7,223 nt of DNA. Source: Pseudomonadota bacterium. Lineage in GTDB: Bacteria > Pseudomonadota > Gammaproteobacteria > Burkholderiales > SG8-39. Below the pieces are notes generated by a model. That model searched no databases. It had not been told where the DNA came from and worked only from the letters and a program-made list of their open reading frames with translations. Position numbers and translations under genes: made by a program. The stretch spans positions 1 through 7,223 of the forward strand of contig JAKAIH010000138.1 in assembly GCA_021825225.1 (NCBI GenBank), given 5' to 3'. Positions 1 to 5,238 of the stretch are shown here, in pieces. The stretch's first letter is position 1. Each line of letters begins with the position of its first letter.

Positions 1-95
1 GCGCGCGCCGCCACTTTGGCGCTGGCGTCAGGCCAGGCTTCGACCGTGAATACGCGATCGAGTGCGCTGTGCCCGACGCAGATGACCTTGGCCAC
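1..95 (-). CDS. PfkB/ribokinase-family carbohydrate kinase, N-terminal fragment
   Basis: Only the first 31 codons are in the window; the gene continues past the left edge. The visible peptide begins MAKVICVGHSALDRVF and continues through EAWPDASAKVAAR. This is the typical opening of PfkB-family sugar kinases: a first beta strand ending in a VGHxxLD-type motif, whose Asp contacts the sugar in this family, then a short lid segment with a P...K pattern. Family members phosphorylate sugars or nucleosides with ATP in the cytosol; the substrate here cannot be read. The GTG start at 95 is chosen because GGGGAG (105-100) precedes it at short spacing and homology begins there. The frame stays open upstream for about 100 bases, so an N-terminal extension is not excluded. 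It lies 28 bases after a 25-codon ORF and downstream of a thiamine-diphosphate enzyme gene, probably on the same transcript. Confidence 0.72.
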   Translation of the reverse strand, partial: MAKVICVGHSALDRVFTVEAWPDASAKVAAR

Positions 96-123
96 GCCGC
101 TCCCCTTCAGACGAAGCTGCGTG

Positions 124-201
124 TCAGCTGCGGCAGGACGAATCGGGACGCTCGATCCGGCGCAGCAGCGCCGGAATGTCAAACTGGCTGCGCGCGTTCA
201 T
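124..201 (-). CDS. 25-codon ORF with strong Shine-Dalgarno between TPP enzyme and kinase genes
   Basis: An ATG at 201 is preceded by AGGAGA (212-207) with five bases between, one of the best ribosome binding sites in the window. It opens a peptide MNARSQFDIPALLRRIERP followed by DSSCRS and a TGA. I do not recognise it. It lies 49 bases after the stop of the thiamine-diphosphate enzyme gene and 28 bases before the GTG of the PfkB kinase, all on the minus strand. It could be a short translated leader coupling kinase translation, the surviving start of a gene whose body was deleted, or the true N-terminus of the kinase separated from it by a frameshift, since the kinase frame is open through most of this stretch. 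The amino-acid pattern (FDIPALLRRIE, amphipathic) looks protein-like. Translation is inferred only from the ribosome binding site. Confidence 0.4.
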   Translation of the reverse strand: MNARSQFDIPALLRRIERPDSSCRS

Positions 202-250
202 GGTGTTCTCCTGTTTCCGCTTCGGATTGATCAGCGTAGTCATCAGCTTG

Positions 251-1921
251 CTACATCTGCTCCCAATATTCTGCCGGATCGACCAGGGCGTCGATCACGG
301 TTAAGCGCCGGCTCGCCACCGCTTCGCGCAGCGCCTGCCCGAATGCCGCAACGCTCTCCACGCGCACGCCCCTGGCGCCGAAGCCTTCTGCAATGATGTC
401 GAAGCGCGGCGCAAGGAAGTCGGTCGCCGAATAGGGAACGCCGCCCCCGGCCTTGGGCGCGAGGTTCATTTTCGACTGCTTCAGCTTGATCAGCGACAGG
501 CTGGCGTCGTTCAGCACCACCACCACGATCGGCAGTTTGCGCTCGGCGGCGACGGCGAGCTCGCCCTGGGTCATGAGCATGCAGCCATCGCCGAGCATCG
601 CCACCACCGGCTTGTCCGGGTGCACCAGCTGGGCGCCGATCGCGGCCGGCAGCGCATAGCCCATGCAGCCCAGGCCGTTCGACTGCAGCAGCTGCCCCGG
701 CGCGCGGCAGCGGATCACGTGGTTCGCGAGTATGCGATGCGAGCCTACATCCACCGTCATGATCCAGTCCTCGGTCGCCTGCGCGCTCACCGTGGCAAAC
801 AGCGCCGCCGGGCTGATGCCTTTGGCCGGCGCGCGCGGGCGCACGATATGCGCCACGGCATCCTTCAGTTGCGCCAGGCGCGGGATGCCCCAGCTTGCGG
901 CCTTGTCCGCTTTCGCGTCCGGCATGAGCTGCGCCAGCATGCCGGGCAGATGCCCGTAGGCGCGCTCGCCCTCGGGGAAGATGCGATGGTTGAGCGGGCC
1001 CCAGTCGAGTGCCAGCACCGCCTGCGCTTCGGGCCAGGCGTCGAGCCAGGCGTCGCGCAGCTCGATCGGATCGAAACCCGCCATGACAATGAGGTCGGCC
1101 TGTTTGACCAGTTTCATGTTCTCGGCATCGACCACCGGCGACAGGCCGACGCTGCCGAGGCACAGGGGGTGCTGCTCGGGGATCACGCCTTTCGCCTTGT
1201 AGCTGCAGAAAAACGGCAGCTGCCAGGCATCGACCAGGGCCTGCAGCGCCGCCGGCGTCTGTCCGAGCAGCGCGCCGCGGCCCGCCAGCAGCAGCGGCCG
1301 TTTCGCCTGCGACAGCATCCCGCGCAGGCGCGCGGCCTCGGCCGGCGCGAGCGCAGTCGCCGCCAGGCGCGCGGGCCGGTAGTCGTCTTCCATCGCTGCC
1401 GCGGAACGGTTGTGGTCGGCGGGCACGTTGAGCAGCACCGGCCCGGCGGGATAGGCGAGCGCGATGTCCAGCGCCTTCGCCACCTGCTGCGCCGCGCGCT
1501 TCGGATTCAACTGCTCGGCGTATTTCGTCACCGGGCGGGCGAGCGCCACATGGTCGAATACCTGGTGGCTGTAGATGCCCATATTGGACGTGGCCATCTC
1601 GCCCGAGAGCACCAGCATGGCGGAGCGCTCCTGCATCGCGCCGGCGATGCCCGACATGGCGTTGGAGATGCCCGGCCCCAGCGCCGGAATCAGCACCGCG
1701 GGAGCGCCGGTGAGCTGGTACACCGCGTCGGCCATGAAGGCGCAGGAGGGCTCGGACTTGCCCAGCACGAACTCGATGCCCTGTTCCTCGCAGGCGCGCA
1801 CCGTCTCGAGCACGTCGTTGCCGGGAATGCCGAAGGCGAAGCGCGCGCCGTATTTCTTGAGCATCGCGGCGATGGCGTCGGCGACTTTGGCGGGAGCTTG
1901 CGGATTGGTTTTTGCGTGCAT
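251..1921 (-). CDS. Thiamine-diphosphate-dependent enzyme, acetolactate synthase-like
   Basis: A 556-residue protein with the three-domain plan of the acetolactate synthase/pyruvate decarboxylase superfamily. The N-terminal pyrimidine-binding domain (about 12-175) carries the expected catalytic glutamate, Glu57, in GKSEPSCAFMAD, and the LGPGISNAMSGIAGA segment (81-95). The middle domain spans about 190-340. The C-terminal pyrophosphate-binding domain (about 370-540) has DVGSH (391-395), GLGCMGYALPAAIGA (417-431) and the metal/TPP motif GDG (444-446), 24 residues, then ND (471-472). Such enzymes decarboxylate a 2-oxo acid or join the resulting active aldehyde to a second molecule. No small regulatory subunit gene (ilvN/ilvH) follows, and a PfkB kinase does, so biosynthetic acetolactate synthase is not the best guess; substrate unknown. 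The ATG at 1921 fits the domain start, though the upstream SD is weak (GGA followed by an A-run). The stop is TAG. Confidence 0.88.
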   Translation of the reverse strand: MHAKTNPQAPAKVADAIAAMLKKYGARFAFGIPGNDVLETVRACEEQGIEFVLGKSEPSCAFMADAVYQLTGAPAVLIPALGPGISNAMSGIAGAMQERSAMLVLSGEMATSNMGIYSHQVFDHVALARPVTKYAEQLNPKRAAQQVAKALDIALAYPAGPVLLNVPADHNRSAAAMEDDYRPARLAATALAPAEAARLRGMLSQAKRPLLLAGRGALLGQTPAALQALVDAWQLPFFCSYKAKGVIPEQHPLCLGSVGLSPVVDAENMKLVKQADLIVMAGFDPIELRDAWLDAWPEAQAVLALDWGPLNHRIFPEGERAYGHLPGMLAQLMPDAKADKAASWGIPRLAQLKDAVAHIVRPRAPAKGISPAALFATVSAQATEDWIMTVDVGSHRILANHVIRCRAPGQLLQSNGLGCMGYALPAAIGAQLVHPDKPVVAMLGDGCMLMTQGELAVAAERKLPIVVVVLNDASLSLIKLKQSKMNLAPKAGGGVPYSATDFLAPRFDIIAEGFGARGVRVESVAAFGQALREAVASRRLTVIDALVDPAEYWEQM

Positions 1922-2011
1922 GGTTTTTTCCGGTGTTTTTTTCCAGGCGCTAGCTTACACGCCGACACCGCCAGCGCAAGCTTGGCGGTCGAGCGGGCAC
2001 TGCAACGCCGT
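1922..2011 (-). other. Leader of the TPP-enzyme gene: A-tracts and a short stem-loop
   Basis: This 90-base gap separates the Fe-S gene from the TPP-enzyme gene. Read on the minus strand, it has a stem-loop and then two GGA-plus-A-tract copies (seven and six A's; plus-strand T-runs at 1936-1942 and 1924-1929) just before the ATG. The stem pairs 1967-1973 (ACCGCCA on the plus strand) with 1983-1989 (TGGCGGT), and two more G-C pairs close a four-base loop around one bulged base. No U-run follows the stem on the minus strand, so it is not a classical terminator. A weak TTGCGC/TAAGCT pair 16 bases apart could be a promoter but is not convincing. Confidence 0.35.
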
Positions 2012-2695
2012 TCAGCTCAGCTTGTCGCGGCGATGATTCTGCAGGAAGGCCTGCATATGGAAGCGCGCCTGCAGCGGTGCATAGCGATAGCCGCGGCCGA
2101 CCGGGCAGGCATGGCGCGCGAGGCAGCCGATGTCCATGCAGGCCGGTTCCGGCGCGGCGGCCAGATGGCGCGCGCAGGCCGGAACGTCGTAGGCGCCGCT
2201 GACGAATGCGCCCGCCGGACAGGCGGACAGGCAGGGGCGATCGGCGCAGCTCGCGCAAGGGCTCGGGCGGCAATCCGGCGGCGGCAGCGCCAAGGCCGCG
2301 GCGAACAGCAGCGCGCCGCGGTAGCCGTGCCACAGGCCGTAGTCCGGATGGATCAGCAAGCCCAGCGGCGACGGATGGCAAGCCCCGGTGCGCTGCGCCC
2401 AACGCTGGAACGGCAGGTAGGGACGCACGAAAGGAAACACCGCGCGCGCTCCCAGGCGCGCCGCCAGCCCCGTCAGTACCCGCTCCGACCACTGATCCAG
2501 GCTCATCCCGCTCTCGCCGCGCGCGGCGGCGTAGGCCTGCCACATCCGCGGGCCGGCATTGCCGGCCAGCACCAGGGTGCGTGCGGGCGTCGCACCGGCC
2601 AGCGGCGGCACCCCGTCGCCGGCGTCCGGGTGGAACGCAGCGAGCGGGCTCAGACCCGCTGCCCGCAATGACCGTTCGATCTCGCCCAGTTCCAT
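2012..2695 (-). CDS. 4Fe-4S ferredoxin-domain protein, QueG-like C-terminal region
   Basis: A 227-residue cysteine-rich protein. Residues about 90-130 carry FPFVRPYLPFQRW and HPSPLGLLIHPDYGLWHGYRGALL, a pattern recalled from a group of unnamed proteobacterial ferredoxins distantly related to epoxyqueuosine reductase QueG. The ferredoxin part follows: C147-x2-C150-x4-C155-x3-C159-P, then C174, C186-x4-C191-x5-C197-P. That is enough for two iron-sulfur clusters, though the second half is degenerate. QueG itself is about 380 residues with a cobalamin-binding N-terminal region; this protein is much shorter, so epoxyqueuosine reduction is not claimed. It is likely cytosolic, with no signal peptide or membrane segment. 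The start at 2695 is preferred over an upstream in-frame ATG at 2758 because GGAGG (2705-2701) lies five bases before it, and the longer form would overlap the divergent promoter. The next gene downstream is the TPP enzyme, 90 bases away. Confidence 0.75.
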   Translation of the reverse strand: MELGEIERSLRAAGLSPLAAFHPDAGDGVPPLAGATPARTLVLAGNAGPRMWQAYAAARGESGMSLDQWSERVLTGLAARLGARAVFPFVRPYLPFQRWAQRTGACHPSPLGLLIHPDYGLWHGYRGALLFAAALALPPPDCRPSPCASCADRPCLSACPAGAFVSGAYDVPACARHLAAAPEPACMDIGCLARHACPVGRGYRYAPLQARFHMQAFLQNHRRDKLS

Positions 2696-2700
2696 GCCAT

Positions 2701-2705
2701 CCTCC
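2701..2705 (-). promoter_or_regulatory. Shine-Dalgarno deciding the Fe-S protein start
   Basis: GGAGG on the minus strand, five bases before the ATG at 2695. The alternative ATG at 2758 has no comparable site, so this favours the 227-residue form over a 248-residue one. Confidence 0.65.
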
Positions 2706-2741
2706 GCGACTCCGTGCATCGGCTCCACTGCGCCGATCGCC

Positions 2742-2770
2742 TTGAGGCGCACCGGCAAGCAGCATACACT
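2742..2770 (+). promoter_or_regulatory. Sigma70-type promoter for the BPSS1780-family gene
   Basis: A -35-like TTGAGG (2742-2747) and a -10-like TACACT (2765-2770) are separated by exactly 17 bases, each matching four of six consensus positions. Transcription would start near 2777, giving a leader of about 47 bases before the ATG at 2824. The -10 lies inside an inverted repeat (2754-2774), which suggests a repressor site. The promoter also lies upstream of the divergent Fe-S gene and could share control with it. Confidence 0.5.
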
Positions 2771-2774
2771 TGCC
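2754..2774. promoter_or_regulatory. Inverted repeat overlapping the -10 element
   Basis: GGCAAG (2754-2759) and CTTGCC (2769-2774) are perfect 6-bp arms separated by nine bases. The dyad covers the spacer and -10 of the promoter above, the usual place for a repressor operator, and lies between two divergent genes. No matching regulator is identifiable, and 6-bp arms can occur by chance in GC-rich DNA. Confidence 0.35.
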
Positions 2775-2811
2775 TCGTGGCGCGCTGCAGCCGATCAGCC
2801 TGCATCCGCCC

Positions 2812-2817
2812 GGGGAG
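2812..2817 (+). promoter_or_regulatory. Shine-Dalgarno deciding the membrane-protein start
   Basis: GGGGAG lies six bases before the ATG at 2824. It favours that start over the in-frame TTG at 2770, which would overlap the -10 element and has no ribosome binding site. Confidence 0.7.
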
Positions 2818-2823
2818 ACCGAT

Positions 2824-3576
2824 ATGACAGACAGCGATATTCAAGCCGCGCCTCAGGCCGGAGACTTCACTGCCGAAGGGCGCACTGTCGCAGGCGGCCG
2901 CGGCTGGGACTGGATCGCCCAAGGCTATGCCCTGTTCCGCAAGCAGCCGGGCATATGGATCCTGATGACCGTCGTGCTGGGCGTCATCTTCATGCTCATC
3001 GGCATGATCCCGCTCCTCGGATCGCTCGCCAACGCGCTGCTGTTTCCGATTATCGGCGCCGGCCTGATGCTCGGTTGCAAGGAACAGGAACACGGCGGGG
3101 CTCTCAGGATCGAGCACCTGTTCGCCGGCTTCAAATATCAGACCGGCGACCTGGTAATGATCGGAGCGTTCAATCTTTTCGGCTGGGTGGTGATCGCCTT
3201 CGCCGTGTTCACCGTGCTCGGCGGCGGCGTGTTCATGGCCCTGATGCATGGCGGCTTGCCGGGGGCGGGCTTCTCCATCGCATCGCTGCTGATCGCGCTG
3301 CTGCTGGTCGCCGGCCTGTCGGTGCCGCTGTACATGGCGACCTGGTTTGCGCCCGCGCTGATCGTGTTGCAGCACCTCGCGCCGGCAGACGCGCTCAAGG
3401 CAAGCTTCAACGCCTGCCTCAGGAATTGGCTGCCTTTCCTGGTCTATGGCGTGGTGCTGCTGGTGCTGTGCCTGGCAGCCGCGATTCCCGCCTTCCTCGG
3501 CTACCTGGTCCTGGTCCCGGTAATGGTTGCATCCATATATACCTCCTACCGCGACATCTTCTTCAGCAACCGATGA
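2824..3576 (+). CDS. BPSS1780-family integral membrane protein
   Basis: A 250-residue inner-membrane protein of unknown function. A polar N-terminus (1-25) leads into the family's GWDWI..GYALFRKQPGIW segment (27-45). Hydrophobic stretches follow at about 45-65, 69-85, 109-140, 150-175 and 203-240, consistent with five or six membrane passes. Other recognisable family features are LLFPIIGAGLMLGC (72-85), EHLFAGF (97-103) and the C-terminal YLVLVPVMVASIYTSYRDIF (227-246). The pattern matches what I recall of the BPSS1780 family, named after a Burkholderia pseudomallei locus and common in Betaproteobacteria; no biochemical role is established that I know of. The gene has its own promoter (2742-2770) and a good Shine-Dalgarno. 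hisG follows in the same direction after 109 bases; a functional link is not implied. Confidence 0.82.
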   Translation: MTDSDIQAAPQAGDFTAEGRTVAGGRGWDWIAQGYALFRKQPGIWILMTVVLGVIFMLIGMIPLLGSLANALLFPIIGAGLMLGCKEQEHGGALRIEHLFAGFKYQTGDLVMIGAFNLFGWVVIAFAVFTVLGGGVFMALMHGGLPGAGFSIASLLIALLLVAGLSVPLYMATWFAPALIVLQHLAPADALKASFNACLRNWLPFLVYGVVLLVLCLAAAIPAFLGYLVLVPVMVASIYTSYRDIFFSNR

Positions 3577-3578
3577 AA

Positions 3579-3596
3579 CGCGGCGGCATCGCCGTG
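3579..3596 (+). other. Stem-loop just after the membrane-protein stop
   Basis: Seven base pairs (3579-3585 with 3590-3596, one G-T wobble) close a GCAT loop two bases after the stop codon. No T-run follows, so it is at best a weak or factor-assisted 3'-end structure. The rest of the 109-base gap to hisG shows no convincing promoter; its right half is locally AT-richer and holds the hisG ribosome binding site. Confidence 0.25.
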
Positions 3597-3685
3597 CGCA
3601 AACCGGGCGCGGCGGCGGAAATGGCGTAAGCTATGCGCCGCAAAGCAAGACCAATGTCCGAAATTTTGCAGAAGGCACACTAGAC

Positions 3686-4570
3686 GTGAGCACAAATTCG
3701 CAGCGGCTGCGCCTGGGTATACCCAAGGGCAGCCTGCAGGAAACCACGCAGAAGCTGTTCATCCGCGCCGGCTACGACCTGCGCATCTCCGGGCGCTCCT
3801 ACTACCCCGACATCGACGACCCGGAGATCGAATGCATCCTGATCCGGCCGCAGGAAATGTCGCGCTACGTCGGCCAGGGCATACTCGATTGCGCCATCAC
3901 CGGCCTGGACTGGATACTGGAAAACGACATCGACGTGGCCGAGATCGCCGATCTGCGCGCTCCCTGGCCGAACTACGGCCCGGTGCGCTGGGTCATGGCG
4001 TCCAAGGAAGACTCGCCGTTCCACGACGTGAAGGATCTCCAGGGCCGGCGCATCGCCACCGAGGCGGTGGGCATGACCAGGCGCTTCCTGGCGCAGCACG
4101 GGGTGCAGGCGAATGTCGAATTTTCCTGGGGCGCGACCGAGGTCAAGCCGCCGATCCTGGCCGATGCGATCGTGGACGTGTCCGAGACCGGCGCCTCGCT
4201 GCGCGCGAACAACCTCAAGATCATGCACGTGGTGCTGGAGAGCACGCCGCGCTTCATCGCCTGCCACGATTCGCTCAAGGACGGCTGGAAAAAAGAGAAA
4301 ATCGACTGCGTGCTGATGCTGCTCAAGGGCGCGATCGCCGCAGCGACGCGGGTGCTGCTGTCGATGAACCTGCCGCGCGAGCAGGTCGATGCAGTGCTGA
4401 ACATCCTGCCGGCGCTGGCAACGCCCACGGTGTCGACGCTGGCCGACCCGCACTGGGTCGACCTCTCCACCGTGGTCGAGGAAAAGAAAGTGCGCGAACT
4501 GATACCCCGGCTCTACGCCGCGGGCGCGCGCGGCATCATCGAGTTGCCGCTGAACAAGATCGTCGAGTAG
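3686..4570 (+). CDS. hisG: ATP phosphoribosyltransferase, long form
   Basis: HisG joins ATP and PRPP to make phosphoribosyl-ATP, the first and feedback-controlled step of histidine synthesis, in the cytosol. The 294-residue product has the two-lobed catalytic region (about 7-190), opening LRLGIPKGSLQETT, with GILDCAITGLDWI (65-77), the segment RRIATEA (121-127), and the PRPP-binding loop ADAIVDVSETGASLRANNL (159-177). Residues about 200-294 form the extra C-terminal domain of the long class, which binds histidine and makes the HisZ subunit unnecessary. GTG at 3686 is the only reasonable start: homology begins seven codons later and GAAGG (3671-3675) lies ten bases upstream; the frame is open further upstream without a convincing site. 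No other his gene is nearby. Many Betaproteobacteria use short HisG plus HisZ, so this long, isolated copy is notable. Confidence 0.93.
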   Translation: MSTNSQRLRLGIPKGSLQETTQKLFIRAGYDLRISGRSYYPDIDDPEIECILIRPQEMSRYVGQGILDCAITGLDWILENDIDVAEIADLRAPWPNYGPVRWVMASKEDSPFHDVKDLQGRRIATEAVGMTRRFLAQHGVQANVEFSWGATEVKPPILADAIVDVSETGASLRANNLKIMHVVLESTPRFIACHDSLKDGWKKEKIDCVLMLLKGAIAAATRVLLSMNLPREQVDAVLNILPALATPTVSTLADPHWVDLSTVVEEKKVRELIPRLYAAGARGIIELPLNKIVE

Positions 4571-4580
4571 GCGGCAGCGG

Positions 4581-4593
4581 GTCCGAGCCGGAC
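4581..4593. terminator. Short hairpin between convergent hisG and GNAT genes
   Basis: GTCCG (4581-4585) pairs with CGGAC (4589-4593) around a three-base loop inside the 30-base gap between two convergent stop codons. Its location suits a bidirectional terminator, but the stem is short and only three T's follow on the plus strand (4599-4601), so the call is weak. Confidence 0.3.
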
Positions 4594-4600
4594 TGCGGTT

Positions 4601-5092
4601 TCACTCGAGATCGAGCACGTAGCGTTGCTCCAGCACGCGCTTGCCCCATTGCTCGCCCTCGACTTGCTCGTCCAGGCGGAAGCCGAATTTCTCGTACAGA
4701 TGCCGGGCTGAGTCCAGCCCGGCGAAAGTCCAGAGGAAGACGCGGCCGTATCCCCGCTCGCGGCACCAGCCGACAGCCGAGTGCATCAGGCGATTGCCGA
4801 CTCCCTGGCCGCGCAGCGCATCGGACAGGATGAACCAGCGCAGATGCGCGCCCCCGGTTCCTGCGTTGGCCGCGTCGATCGCGATCGAGCCTTCGACGCG
4901 CCCGTTCTGAAGTGCGGTCCAGAAGCCATCGCGCGCGGGATCGAAGCGGCGCAGGAAGCCGGACAGCTCGGAGGCGACCTTGGCCTCGAAATACAGCCCG
5001 AAATCCCAGGCCTTGCTGTAATAGCTCGCGTGCAGTTCCGCCACCCGGCCGATGGCCCCCGGAACGTAGCTGGCAATGCGGATTTCGCTCAT
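4601..5092 (-). CDS. GNAT-family N-acetyltransferase, MarR-associated type
   Basis: A 163-residue acetyltransferase that would move an acetyl group from acetyl-CoA to an unknown amine, in the cytosol. The acetyl-CoA pyrophosphate-binding loop is clear: LRWFILSDALRGQGVGNRLM (84-103), with R94, G95, G97 and G99 of the R/QxxGxG/A motif. It is followed by the helix AVGWCRERGYGRVFLWTFAG (106-125), then ARHLYEKFGFRL (129-140) and a C-terminal EGEQWG...LEQRYVL. This particular wording (WTFAGL, GEQWG, EQRY) is what I know from the acetyltransferase half of MarR-GNAT fusion proteins; here the MarR gene is separate and divergent, 146 bases away. The ATG at 5092 has GAGG (5103-5100) seven bases upstream. 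It ends 30 bases from hisG, convergently. Confidence 0.88.
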   Translation of the reverse strand: MSEIRIASYVPGAIGRVAELHASYYSKAWDFGLYFEAKVASELSGFLRRFDPARDGFWTALQNGRVEGSIAIDAANAGTGGAHLRWFILSDALRGQGVGNRLMHSAVGWCRERGYGRVFLWTFAGLDSARHLYEKFGFRLDEQVEGEQWGKRVLEQRYVLDLE

Positions 5093-5201
5093 TGTGTGGC
5101 CTCGCCCTGATCGGCATCAGCGTACAGGAAATGCGGCGGGCATGCGATCGCCCCCACGAGTCGACGCCGGCATATGCCGCCGGTGCCGGCACTGCCGCGC
5201 G

Positions 5202-5223
5202 TATACGTGTAGTTACACCCATA
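5202..5223. promoter_or_regulatory. Probable MarR operator (imperfect 22-bp palindrome)
   Basis: The core GTGTA-GT-TACAC (5207-5218) is a perfect 5-bp inverted repeat around two bases. Outer TAT (5202-5204) and ATA (5221-5223) also pair, so the whole site is symmetric except two positions per arm and the centre. MarR proteins bind as dimers to AT-containing palindromes of about this length, usually in their own promoter. The site ends 15 bases before the MarR ATG and abuts a -10-like TATGAT, a position suited to autorepression. Confidence 0.5.
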
Positions 5224-5226
5224 TGC

Positions 5227-5232
5227 TATGAT
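5227..5232 (+). promoter_or_regulatory. -10 element of the marR promoter, likely leaderless
   Basis: TATGAT matches five of six -10 consensus positions. It begins 12 bases before the A of the MarR ATG (5239), so transcription would begin at or next to the start codon. No Shine-Dalgarno lies upstream of that ATG, which fits a leaderless mRNA. The -35 region is poor (TACGTG at 17-bp spacing) and lies within the palindrome. An overlapping TATGCT (5222-5227) is an alternative -10. Confidence 0.45.
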
Positions 5233-5238
5233 CGCGCC

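Larger units (their letters stand above)
5093..5238. promoter_or_regulatory. GNAT/MarR divergent intergenic region with clustered palindromes
   Basis: 146 bases between divergent starts. Three perfect or near-perfect palindromes fall within about 50 bases: CGGCATATGCCG (5168-5179), GTGCCGGCAC (5183-5192) and the dyad centred at 5212/5213. The last is the best operator candidate because of its place next to a -10-like element. The GNAT-side promoter is unclear; a TACGCT-like hexamer exists on the minus strand without a good -35 partner. Confidence 0.45.

Noticed and set aside
16..396. Plus-strand open frame of 126 codons at the left edge
   Set aside because: It is antisense to the kinase start, the 25-codon ORF and the end of the TPP-enzyme gene, and has no protein-like features.
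1967..1989. Stem-loop considered as a terminator for the Fe-S gene
   Set aside because: No U-run follows on the minus strand, so intrinsic termination is not supported.
620..2671. Plus-strand open frame of 683 codons antisense to the TPP-enzyme and Fe-S genes
   Set aside because: Its product is rich in Arg, Ala, Gln and His without domains, it spans two well-supported genes and their gap, and long antisense frames are common in GC-rich DNA.
2696..2758. Longer Fe-S protein starting at the ATG at 2758
   Set aside because: It lacks a ribosome binding site and would overlap the promoter and dyad; the ATG at 2695 has GGAGG at good spacing.
1950..2765. Minus-strand open frame of 271 codons overlapping the Fe-S gene
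   Set aside because: The other frame carries the Cys motifs and the ribosome binding site; this one is a shadow.
3832..4833. Plus-strand open frame of 333 codons running through hisG and into the GNAT gene
   Set aside because: It is out of frame with the strongly supported hisG and lacks any recognisable motif; its low-complexity Arg/Ala/Gly content marks a frame shadow.
4870..4890. CGATCGCGATCG palindrome inside the GNAT gene
   Set aside because: It lies within coding sequence, and such palindromes are expected in DNA of this composition; no sign of function.
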